Shown here piece after piece: positions 10,879 to 21,373 of a stretch of DNA of 64,000 nt. Origin of the DNA: Pseudomonas sp. GD04019. GTDB lineage: Bacteria > Pseudomonadota > Gammaproteobacteria > Pseudomonadales > Pseudomonadaceae. The notes beneath the pieces are model-generated. The model ran no database searches. It was not told the origin of the DNA and was given only the letters and a program-made list of their open reading frames with translations. The DNA lies in contig NZ_JAOEEA010000006.1 of assembly GCF_029837695.1 (NCBI RefSeq), positions 242,563-306,562 of the forward strand, given 5' to 3'. Every line of letters begins with the position of its first letter. The stretch's first letter is position 1. The position numbers were made by a program, and so were the translations under genes.

Positions 10879-12423
10879 ATGCAGCAACTCAATCCTTCCG
10901 AAATTAGTGAAATCATCAAGGGACGTATCGAGAAACTCGACGTCTCTTCCCAAGCCCGCAACGAAGGTACCGTGGTATCCGTTTCCGACGGTATCGTACG
11001 TATCTACGGTCTGGCCGACGTTATGTACGGCGAAATGATCGAGTTCCCGGGCGGCGTCTACGGTATGGCGCTGAACCTGGAGCAAGACTCCGTCGGCGCC
11101 GTAGTGCTGGGTGCATACACCAGCCTCGCCGAAGGCATGAGCGCCAAGTGCACCGGTCGCATCCTGGAAGTCCCGGTTGGTCCGGAACTGCTGGGCCGCG
11201 TCGTCGACGCATTGGGCAACCCGATCGATGGCAAAGGCCCGATCAATGCTCAAGCCACCGACGCCGTCGAGAAAGTCGCTCCGGGCGTGATCTGGCGTAA
11301 GTCGGTCGACCAGCCGGTGCAAACCGGTTACAAGTCGGTCGATGCCATGATCCCGGTAGGCCGTGGCCAGCGCGAGCTGATCATCGGTGACCGTCAGATC
11401 GGTAAGACTGCTCTGGCCGTCGACGCCATCATCAACCAGAAGAACAGCGGCATCCGCTGCGTCTACGTTGCCATCGGTCAGAAGCAATCGACCATCGCCA
11501 ACGTGGTGCGCAAGCTGGAAGAAGCTGGCGCTCTGGCCAACACCATCGTTGTGGCCGCTTCCGCGTCCGAGTCGGCTGCCCTGCAGTTCCTCGCTCCGTA
11601 CGCCGGTTGCACCATGGGCGAATACTTCCGCGACCGCGGTGAAGACGCTCTGATCGTGTACGACGACCTATCCAAGCAGGCCGTTGCCTACCGCCAGATC
11701 TCCCTGCTGCTGCGCCGTCCGCCAGGCCGTGAAGCCTACCCAGGCGACGTGTTCTATCTCCACAGCCGTCTGCTGGAGCGCGCTTCCCGCGTTTCCGAAG
11801 AGTATGTGGAGAAGTTCACCAATGGCGCCGTGACTGGCAAGACTGGTTCCCTGACCGCTCTGCCGATCATCGAAACCCAGGCTGGCGACGTTTCCGCGTT
11901 CGTTCCGACCAACGTGATCTCGATCACCGACGGTCAGATCTTCCTGGAATCGGCCATGTTCAACTCGGGTATCCGTCCGGCTGTCAACGCCGGTATCTCG
12001 GTTTCCCGCGTGGGTGGTGCCGCTCAGACCAAGATCATCAAGAAGCTGTCCGGTGGTATCCGTACCGCTCTGGCTCAGTACCGTGAACTGGCGGCTTTCG
12101 CCCAGTTCGCTTCTGACCTGGACGAGGCTACCCGCAAGCAGCTGGATCACGGTCAGCGCGTTACCGAGCTGATGAAGCAGAAGCAGTACGCGCCGATGTC
12201 GATCGCCGACATGTCGGTGAGCCTGTACGCCGCCGAGCGTGGTTTCCTGGCCGACGTCGAAGTCGCCAAGATCATCAGCTTCGAGCAGGCCCTGATCGCC
12301 TTCTTCAACCGTGAGAACGCCGCTCTGATGGCGAAGATCAACGAGAAGGGCGACTTCAATGACGACATCGATGGCCAGCTGAAAGCCGGTATCGAGAAGT
12401 TCAAGGCCACCCAAACCTGGTAA
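10879..12423 (+). CDS. atpA: F0F1 ATP synthase subunit alpha
   Basis: A 514-residue non-catalytic nucleotide-binding subunit of F1. The Walker A motif GDRQIGKTA is near residues 170-178, with the family signature around [17 protein letters not shown] near 363-379. Length and start are typical. Confidence 0.98.
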   Translation: MQQLNPSEISEIIKGRIEKLDVSSQARNEGTVVSVSDGIVRIYGLADVMYGEMIEFPGGVYGMALNLEQDSVGAVVLGAYTSLAEGMSAKCTGRILEVPVGPELLGRVVDALGNPIDGKGPINAQATDAVEKVAPGVIWRKSVDQPVQTGYKSVDAMIPVGRGQRELIIGDRQIGKTALAVDAIINQKNSGIRCVYVAIGQKQSTIANVVRKLEEAGALANTIVVAASASESAALQFLAPYAGCTMGEYFRDRGEDALIVYDDLSKQAVAYRQISLLLRRPPGREAYPGDVFYLHSRLLERASRVSEEYVEKFTNGAVTGKTGSLTALPIIETQAGDVSAFVPTNVISITDGQIFLESAMFNSGIRPAVNAGISVSRVGGAAQTKIIKKLSGGIRTALAQYRELAAFAQFASDLDEATRKQLDHGQRVTELMKQKQYAPMSIADMSVSLYAAERGFLADVEVAKIISFEQALIAFFNRENAALMAKINEKGDFNDDIDGQLKAGIEKFKATQTW

Positions 12424-12431
12424 GCCGCAGT

Positions 12432-12449
12432 GGGGGTCGCGAGGCCCCC
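12432..12449 (+). other. GNRA-loop hairpin between atpA and atpG
   Basis: GGGGGTC-GCGA-GGCCCCC: a seven-pair stem (including one U-G pair and one C-G pair next to the loop) closed by a GCGA tetraloop, nine bases after the atpA stop. No T tract follows, so it looks like an intercistronic stability or processing element rather than a terminator. Confidence 0.45.
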
Positions 12450-12473
12450 GCTTGCTAACCTGATAGGTGTTAC

Positions 12474-13334
12474 ATGGCAGGCGCAAAAGAGATTCGCAGC
12501 AAGATTGCGAGCATCAAAAGCACGCAGAAGATCACCAGCGCCATGGAAAAGGTGGCGACCAGCAAGATGCGCAGAGCTCAACAGCGCATGGCAGCTAGTC
12601 GTCCCTACGCGGAGCGTATCCGCCAGGTGATTGGTCATCTGGCCAACGCCAACCCGGAATATCGTCACCCGTTCATGATCGAGCGTGAAGTCAAGCGCGT
12701 CGGTTACGTGGTGGTGAGTTCGGACCGTGGTCTGTGCGGTGGTCTGAATACCAACCTGTTCAAGGCTCTGGTCAAAGACATGGCGAGCAATCGCGAGCAA
12801 GGCGTAGAGGTTGATCTCTGCGTGATTGGCAGCAAGGGTGCGGCGTTCTTCCGCAACTTTGGTGGCAATGTCGTTGCTGCGATCAGCCACCTGGGCGAAG
12901 AACCGTCGATCAACGATCTGATCGGTTCGGTCAAGGTGATGCTCGATGCTTACCTCGAAGGTCGCATCGATCGTCTGTCCGTGGTCTCGAACAAGTTCGT
13001 CAATACCATGACGCAAAAGCCGACAGTGGAGCAGCTCGTTCCCCTGGTGGCGACTCCGGATGAAGGTCTCAAGCACCACTGGGACTACCTGTACGAACCC
13101 GACGCCAAACAGCTGCTCGACGGCCTGATGGTGCGCTACGTGGAATCGCAGGTGTACCAGGCGGTGGTTGAGAACAACGCGGCTGAACAAGCGGCCCGGA
13201 TGATCGCGATGAAGAACGCCACCGACAACGCTGGCGATCTGATCAAAGACCTGCAGCTGATTTACAACAAGGCGCGTCAGGCAGCGATCACCCAGGAAAT
13301 TTCGGAAATCGTCGGCGGCGCTGCCGCGGTTTAA
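12474..13334 (+). CDS. atpG: F0F1 ATP synthase subunit gamma
   Basis: A 286-residue central rotor shaft. The N-terminal coiled-coil helix ([20 protein letters not shown]) and the C-terminal helix ([20 protein letters not shown]) that together form the shaft are both present, with the middle alpha/beta domain containing [11 protein letters not shown]. Length is normal. Confidence 0.97.
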   Translation: MAGAKEIRSKIASIKSTQKITSAMEKVATSKMRRAQQRMAASRPYAERIRQVIGHLANANPEYRHPFMIEREVKRVGYVVVSSDRGLCGGLNTNLFKALVKDMASNREQGVEVDLCVIGSKGAAFFRNFGGNVVAAISHLGEEPSINDLIGSVKVMLDAYLEGRIDRLSVVSNKFVNTMTQKPTVEQLVPLVATPDEGLKHHWDYLYEPDAKQLLDGLMVRYVESQVYQAVVENNAAEQAARMIAMKNATDNAGDLIKDLQLIYNKARQAAITQEISEIVGGAAAV

Positions 13335-14741
<1,407 letters not shown>

Positions 14742-14749
14742 TCCCCTGT

Positions 14750-14767
14750 GCGCCCGGCAACGGGCGC
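14750..14767 (+). other. GNRA-loop hairpin after atpD
   Basis: GCGCCCG-GCAA-CGGGCGC, a perfect seven-pair stem with a GCAA tetraloop, nine bases after the atpD stop. It has the same design and spacing as the hairpin after atpA. It has no T tract, so partial attenuation or 3'-end protection of the atpD message is the likely role. Confidence 0.5.
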
Positions 14768-14771
14768 GGTA

Positions 14772-14906
14772 GGGTGTTCTGCAGCGTAGCGAGCGAAGCT
14801 CAGGCAAGGCGGAAGCGGGTGAGGGCGCGCAGTTTATGCAGATAAACGAGCAGCACGAGCCGGCTTCCAACGCAGCATGAGCGAGCGCAGTAGCTGCAGA
14901 ACACCC
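14772..14906. repeat. 135-bp palindromic intergenic repeat, copy A
   Basis: Flanked by a perfect 14-bp inverted repeat (GGGTGTTCTGCAGC at 14772-14785 and its complement at 14893-14906). Inside are nested arms (GGAAGC with GCTTCC; GTTTA with TAAAC) around conserved blocks CAGGCAAGGCG and CAACGCAGC. A second copy in the opposite orientation lies at 46777-46917. The blocks are shared but the arms differ and remain self-complementary. It sits between atpD and atpC, inside the operon. Confidence 0.75.
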
Positions 14907-14924
14907 GAAACGTGAGGCAAGCGT

Positions 14925-15344
14925 ATGGCCATAACAGTCCATTGCGACATCGTCAGTGCCGAAGCGGAGATCTTCTCCGGTCTGGTCGAGATGGTGATCG
15001 CGCACGGCAACCTGGGCGATCTCGGTATCGCTCCGGGCCACGCCCCGCTGATCACCGACCTGAAGCCGGGCCCGATTCGCCTGGTCAAGCAGGGCGGCGA
15101 GCATGAGGTGTTCTACATCTCTGGTGGTTTCCTCGAAGTGCAGCCGAACATGGTGAAGGTCCTGGCCGACACCGTGACCCGCGCTGGCGACATCGATGAA
15201 GCTGCTGCCCAGGAGGCCCTCAAGGCCGCCGAGAAGGCGCTCAACGAGAAAGGCTCGGAATTCGACTACGGTTCCGCCGCCGCTCACCTGGCCGAAGTGG
15301 CAGCTCAGCTGCGCACCGTGCAACAGCTGCGCAAGAAGTTCTGA
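14925..15344 (+). CDS. atpC: F0F1 ATP synthase subunit epsilon
   Basis: A 139-residue F1 subunit with the N-terminal beta-sandwich ([39 protein letters not shown]) and a C-terminal helical hairpin that can inhibit ATP hydrolysis. It is separated from atpD by 183 bp containing a hairpin and the repeat, unusual for this operon, which could lower epsilon expression relative to beta. Confidence 0.97.
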   Translation: MAITVHCDIVSAEAEIFSGLVEMVIAHGNLGDLGIAPGHAPLITDLKPGPIRLVKQGGEHEVFYISGGFLEVQPNMVKVLADTVTRAGDIDEAAAQEALKAAEKALNEKGSEFDYGSAAAHLAEVAAQLRTVQQLRKKF

Positions 15345-15373
15345 GGCTCGTCTCCGTCTTCAGCGTTAGCGAG

Positions 15374-15406
15374 TAAAAGGGTAGCCTTGGCTACCCTTTT
15401 TCTTTT
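15374..15406 (+). terminator. Rho-independent terminator after atpC
   Basis: AAAAGGGTAGCC pairs with GGCTACCCTTTT around a TT loop, followed by more T residues. It is a strong bidirectional-looking terminator that ends the atp operon. Confidence 0.9.
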
Positions 15407-15414
15407 CTGCCGTT

Positions 15415-15423
15415 TTATCCACA
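15415..15423 (+). promoter_or_regulatory. Perfect DnaA box upstream of glmU
   Basis: TTATCCACA, 37 bp before the glmU start and just after the atp terminator. It is the only one of the five exact boxes that lies between genes, in a position where bound DnaA could affect glmU transcription. Confidence 0.55.
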
Positions 15424-15459
15424 GGTGGTATTCCGCCTGTGCCCGTTCAGGATTCCGCC

Positions 15460-16824
15460 ATGTCCCTCGATATCGTCATCCTCGCCGCCGGCCAGGGCAC
15501 CCGCATGCGCTCGGCCCTGCCCAAGGTGCTGCATCCGGTTGCTGGCAAGCCCATGCTTGGCCATGTCATCGACACCGCCCGCCAGCTTGCGCCGCGCAAG
15601 ATCCACGTGGTGATCGGCCACGGTGCCGAACTGGTCCGCGAGCGTCTGGCGGCCGACGATATCAACTTCGTCCTGCAGGCCGAGCAGCTGGGTACCGGCC
15701 ACGCAGTGGCCCAGGCGCTGCCGGCGCTGGAAGCGGAGAAGGTGCTGATCCTCTACGGCGACGTACCGCTGACCCGAGTGGAGACCCTGACCCGCCTGCT
15801 CGAGCAGGCTAGCGAATCCCAGCTGGGACTGCTGACGGTCAACCTGGCCGATCCTACCGGCTATGGCCGCATCGTCCGTGATGCCAACGGCGTGGTACAG
15901 GCCATCGTCGAGCACAAGGATGCCAGCGAGGCGCAGCGCGCCATCCGCGAGGGCAACACCGGCATCCTCGCCGTACCGGGCAAGCGCCTCGGCGACTGGC
16001 TGGGCCGCCTGTCCAACAGCAACGCCCAGGGCGAGTACTACCTCACCGACGTGATCGCCATGGCCGTGGCCGACGGTCTGGTAGTGGCCACCGAGACCGC
16101 CCGGGACGAGATGGAAGTGCTCGGCGCCAACGACCGCATCCAGCTGTCGCAGCTCGAATGCCATTACCAGCAGCGCATGGCCCGCCAGCTGATGGCTCAG
16201 GGCGTCACGCTGCTCGATCCGCATCGTTTCGACGTGCGCGGCGAGGTCACAGTCGGGCGTGATATCACCATCGATATCAACGTGATCCTCGAAGGCAAAG
16301 TCGTCATCGAAGACAACGTGCAGATTGGTCCCAACTGCGTGATCAAGGATTCCATCCTGCGCAAAGGTGCCATCGTCAAAGCCAACAGCCACCTGGAAGG
16401 TGCCGAAGTGGGCGAGGGCGCCGATTGCGGTCCGTTCGCTCGCCTGCGTCCGGGCGCCAAGCTGGGCGCCAAGGCCCATGTCGGCAACTTCGTCGAGCTG
16501 AAGAACGCAGTGCTGGGTGAGGGCGCCAAGGTCGGCCACCTGAGCTACCTGGGCGATGCCGAGATCGGCGCGCGCACCAACATCGGCGCCGGCACCATCA
16601 CCTGCAACTACGACGGTGCCAACAAGCACAAGACGGTGATGGGCGAGGACGTGTTCATCGGCTCCAACAGCTCCATCGTCGCTCCTGTCACCCTTGGCAA
16701 TGGCGCCACCACCGGTGCCGGATCCACCGTGACCCAGGACGTACCGGCAGCGGCCCTGGCCGTGGGCCGTGCCAAGCAGCGCAATATCGAAGGCTGGAAG
16801 CGCCCGCAGAAGACGCCCAAATAG
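15460..16824 (+). CDS. glmU: Bifunctional UDP-GlcNAc pyrophosphorylase / GlcN-1-P acetyltransferase GlmU
   Basis: A 454-residue cytoplasmic enzyme making UDP-GlcNAc for peptidoglycan and LPS in two steps: acetylation of GlcN-1-P, then uridylyl transfer. The N-terminal nucleotidyltransferase motif [11 protein letters not shown] is at about residues 7-17 with [11 protein letters not shown] after it; the C-terminal half is a left-handed beta-helix of hexapeptide repeats. ATG at 15460 gives [13 protein letters not shown] as in the family; a longer reading from 15439 is less likely. It ends at a strong terminator. Confidence 0.98.
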   Translation: MSLDIVILAAGQGTRMRSALPKVLHPVAGKPMLGHVIDTARQLAPRKIHVVIGHGAELVRERLAADDINFVLQAEQLGTGHAVAQALPALEAEKVLILYGDVPLTRVETLTRLLEQASESQLGLLTVNLADPTGYGRIVRDANGVVQAIVEHKDASEAQRAIREGNTGILAVPGKRLGDWLGRLSNSNAQGEYYLTDVIAMAVADGLVVATETARDEMEVLGANDRIQLSQLECHYQQRMARQLMAQGVTLLDPHRFDVRGEVTVGRDITIDINVILEGKVVIEDNVQIGPNCVIKDSILRKGAIVKANSHLEGAEVGEGADCGPFARLRPGAKLGAKAHVGNFVELKNAVLGEGAKVGHLSYLGDAEIGARTNIGAGTITCNYDGANKHKTVMGEDVFIGSNSSIVAPVTLGNGATTGAGSTVTQDVPAAALAVGRAKQRNIEGWKRPQKTPK

Positions 16825-16838
16825 TCGCATGCGAGCAA

Positions 16839-16866
16839 ACAAAAGGCGGCCTTGGCCGCCTTTTGT
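16839..16866 (+). terminator. Rho-independent terminator after glmU
   Basis: AAAAGGCGGCC pairs with GGCCGCCTTTT around a TT loop, ending in a T run. It separates glmU from the glmR-glmS unit. Confidence 0.9.
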
Positions 16867-16919
16867 CCATTTCGAGCTTGACCGAAAGCTTTCATTAGGT
16901 TTTGATTCGCACACTTATC

Positions 16920-16932
16920 TTTCGAATCGAAA
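16920..16932. promoter_or_regulatory. Palindrome before the DeoR-type regulator gene: candidate operator
   Basis: TTTCGAATCGAAA is a perfect inverted repeat about one base centre, lying 6 bp before the regulator start. The related TTTTGATTCG lies just upstream (16900-16909), and a GATTCGAAAG stretch occurs early in the coding region. DeoR/GlpR proteins bind such AT-flanked palindromes, so autoregulation is plausible but inferred. Confidence 0.4.
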
Positions 16933-16937
16933 CTTAA

Positions 16938-17705
16938 ATGTCGAAACGCAACACTCCCCAGCGCCGCCACGCGATTCTCGTCTTGCTCAATGAGCAGGGC
17001 GAGGTGGTTGTGGATGCCCTGGCGCAGCATTTCGCTACCTCCGAAGTTACGATTCGAAAGGACCTGGCTGAGCTGGAGAAGAACGGCCTGCTGCTGCGTC
17101 GCTACGGTGGCGCCGTGCCCATGCCGCAGGAGCTGATCGGCGAGCCGGCGCAGCCCATCTCCCGTCATAAGCAGGCCATCGCCCGCGCGGCGGTCGGCCT
17201 GATCCGCGAGCACGCGCGCATCATCATCGACAGCGGCAGCACCACCGCGGCGATGATCCGCCAGCTCGGCCACAAGCCCGGCCTGGTGGTGATGACCAAC
17301 TCGCTGAACGTGGCCAATGCCCTGCGCGACATCGAGCACGAGCCGGTGCTGCTGATGACCGGTGGCACCTGGGACCCGCACTCGGAATCCTTCCAGGGCC
17401 AGGTCGCCGAGCAGGTGCTGCGTTCCTACGACTTCGACCAGCTGTTCATCGGCGCCGATGGCATCGACCTGGAGCGTGGCACCACCACCTTCAACGAGCT
17501 GCTGGGCCTGTCCCGTGTCATGGCCGAGGTGGCCCGCGAGGTCATCGTCATGGTCGAGAGCGACAAGGTCGGCCGGCGCATTCCCAACCTGGAGCTGCCC
17601 TGGAGCAGCCTCCATACCTTGATCACCGACGACCGCCTGGATAGCCAGGTGGCCGAACAGATATGCGCGCGTGGGGTCCAGCTGATCCTCGCCGCTGCTT
17701 CCTGA
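16938..17705 (+). CDS. glmR: DeoR/GlpR-family transcriptional regulator next to glmS (GlmR-type)
   Basis: A 255-residue DeoR-family repressor: N-terminal winged helix with [25 protein letters not shown] (about residues 35-59) and a C-terminal sugar-phosphate-sensing domain ([30 protein letters not shown]). It sits 11 bp before glmS, the position of the P. aeruginosa GlmR gene that controls amino-sugar synthesis. The regulator-glmS pair probably forms one transcript. Ligand and exact targets are inferred from context. Confidence 0.85.
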   Translation: MSKRNTPQRRHAILVLLNEQGEVVVDALAQHFATSEVTIRKDLAELEKNGLLLRRYGGAVPMPQELIGEPAQPISRHKQAIARAAVGLIREHARIIIDSGSTTAAMIRQLGHKPGLVVMTNSLNVANALRDIEHEPVLLMTGGTWDPHSESFQGQVAEQVLRSYDFDQLFIGADGIDLERGTTTFNELLGLSRVMAEVAREVIVMVESDKVGRRIPNLELPWSSLHTLITDDRLDSQVAEQICARGVQLILAAAS

Positions 17706-17716
17706 GGAGAACCGAT

Positions 17717-19552
<1,836 letters not shown>

Positions 19553-19566
19553 GCAGGGGGCAGCTG

Positions 19567-19796
19567 ATGCGACGTGAGGACATACAGAGCAAGCAGGCTC
19601 AGGGTGTGCTTTTTGACACCCATATTATCGCCAATCCGGCGAATACCCGGAGTGGATCGTGCTGTTGAAGAAGGGAGTGGGCACTAGCTTTTTCCTGGTT
19701 GATGACCAGGAGCAAGTGGAGTCTTTTTCCGACCTTAATAGCTTGATCGAAGACCTTCGGCTACTTGGCATCAAGGGTGCAGAGATACATCTCTAA
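19567..19796 (+). pseudogene. Frameshifted small gene downstream of glmS
   Basis: The reading frame from ATG 19567 (MRREDIQSKQAQGVLFDTHI) continues about 25 residues, then the sense frame moves by -1 near 19635-19641 and resumes as YPEWIVLLKKGVGTSF through SLIEDLRLLGIKGAEIHL, stopping at 19794-19796. One missing base would restore a protein of about 76 residues. From memory it resembles a family of short proteins, often on integrative elements, labelled plasmid replication/partition related; this is a tentative match. It is either a decaying gene at attTn7 or a base-calling error. Confidence 0.6.
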
Positions 19797-19814
19797 GCCC
19801 TGCTACTAGTCACG

Positions 19815-21317
19815 CTAAAGCATGTACGCACAGAAAAGCGTGGTCTGTCCCCTGTTATCCATCGGGTAGCAGTTCTTCGCGCTGTCATAAGCACCGAATC
19901 CAGCCTTCTTGGCTTTGAGTTCCACATACTGCTGTACCTTGGCCCAGCAGCCTTCCTTGGGGGAGTCGCTGCACAGCCTTACGTTCCGTTCCGCAGCGAC
20001 CGTGCTATCCGCTGCAGGTGCCTGGGCCATCTTGGTATCGACATGTACCTTGATCAGTGTTTTTTGATCGTCTGGCAACTTCTCTGCTAAAGAGCGGCAC
20101 TGCTCGATAAAGGCGGGAAGATCGTCGCAGGTGAAGGTTTGCAGGTGTAGCACCGATCTGGGGCGTGCATCGTCGAAGTTCTGGTATTGGCCGATATGCC
20201 CAATCAACTCGCCTGCCTTGATGGCTACCGGTTGATCCAGCACCACCACGCTGCCGTCATGAGCCTTGGGTTCGTTGCTGGTCTCCAGAGAGTCCAGCCA
20301 GACATAGCCTGGAAGCTTGCCACTGCTGTCGGCAGACAGAGGGGGCACTGGGGCGCCGCTGATGATCTCTTCCAGTTTGCGGTACTTGCTCGCTGCGCCA
20401 TCCGAACTGATGCGTAGCTGCGCACCAACCGGCAGAAGGGCAATAATGTCGCCCTTGGAGCTGGCTGAGCGTACATTGAGCCCCTGCTGCGTTGGGGCGA
20501 TAGGGTCTTTGGCACCTTCGCTTACCAGATAGCGATTGTCGCCCAGGCTTTTCATCTCTGGCTTGTAGGCCCAGCAGTTGCTGGGTTCAAGACCGTCGAT
20601 AGCCGGTGTGATACTGGCCAGTTTTATCCAGTCTCTCTGCTCAGCCTCGGGCCCGCTCGCTGCCTCGACGACCGTTCCGCGAGGCAATGTCGCCAGGATA
20701 TTTTCGTAGGCAGATCGATCCGCGTGGCCGAGGGCTACCTTGTAGTGGGCGCGAACATTCAATCCCTGCAATCTGTCCGGTGCATCGGCTTTTACCTTGC
20801 ACAAGCCGTTACCCCAGAAGCTGGGGCGTTTCATACTGGGCTTGGTCTGGTAGCCAGCCCAGTCCATCAGGTGCATGTACAGGCTGTAGAAGGTAAGCTC
20901 CGGCGTGGCTGTTGGCGTGGTGTCTACAGCTTCTTCTGTGCCGGGCTTGACCTGCAGAGCTGGGAATTTCAGCTGATGTTTGACCAGTACGAAGCCGGTC
21001 GAGAACGGCAGGTGTACCGCTGTCGGGCCTTCGCCATAGGTGGTTCTGGGGTATTGCTCGTCGATGCGATAGGCGATCACTTCGCCGTCGGCAATGCACT
21101 TCACTTCTGACTGATCGAGGCAGGTTGCCGTACCTTCATCGAAGTGCACACCGCCGTGCAATAAGCCGCTGGCGCCCATTGGATAGAAGCCGTCTTTGGC
21201 TTTTGCCAGTGCCTGGAAATACAGCTCTGGGTTGTTGGTGTCGCCAGCGCTGCTACCCGACGAGGCTGGTTTGGCTGGGAAGGGATAAGCCCACTTGATT
21301 GGTGTGTTGTCTGCCAT
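19815..21317 (-). CDS. VgrG-linked M23-peptidase-like protein with inserted SH3-like repeats (candidate T6SS effector)
   Basis: A 500-residue protein encoded 56 bp after vgrG on the same strand. Motifs of an M23 (LytM) peptidase appear in order: HGGVHFD (54-60, metal His and Asp), DGEVIAY (77-83), TGFVLVKH (107-114), LYMHL (146-150), AIKAGELIGHIG (365-376) and VLHLQ (389-393, in place of HLHFE). Between LYMHL and the later motifs are two SH3-like units, each with QGLNVR (184-189, 278-283). The target would be peptidoglycan cross-links, as known for M23 enzymes. The first His of the usual HxH is not conserved. The C-terminus (from about 400) is unassigned and may be shortened. No immunity gene follows. 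Confidence 0.65.
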   Translation of the reverse strand: MADNTPIKWAYPFPAKPASSGSSAGDTNNPELYFQALAKAKDGFYPMGASGLLHGGVHFDEGTATCLDQSEVKCIADGEVIAYRIDEQYPRTTYGEGPTAVHLPFSTGFVLVKHQLKFPALQVKPGTEEAVDTTPTATPELTFYSLYMHLMDWAGYQTKPSMKRPSFWGNGLCKVKADAPDRLQGLNVRAHYKVALGHADRSAYENILATLPRGTVVEAASGPEAEQRDWIKLASITPAIDGLEPSNCWAYKPEMKSLGDNRYLVSEGAKDPIAPTQQGLNVRSASSKGDIIALLPVGAQLRISSDGAASKYRKLEEIISGAPVPPLSADSSGKLPGYVWLDSLETSNEPKAHDGSVVVLDQPVAIKAGELIGHIGQYQNFDDARPRSVLHLQTFTCDDLPAFIEQCRSLAEKLPDDQKTLIKVHVDTKMAQAPAADSTVAAERNVRLCSDSPKEGCWAKVQQYVELKAKKAGFGAYDSAKNCYPMDNRGQTTLFCAYML

Positions 21318-21373
21318 GGCGATATGAATCTGTCCTGTTCCTTGGAAGCGCCTGGTGATGCGCGAGTCCTGAT

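Noticed and set aside
15604..15609. Other CACGTG hexamers (for example 2814, 3072, 15604 and 22022 areas) as parS sites
   Set aside because: Their flanks do not give the GTTNCACGTGNAAC arms; most lie in coding sequence where CACGTG encodes common codons.
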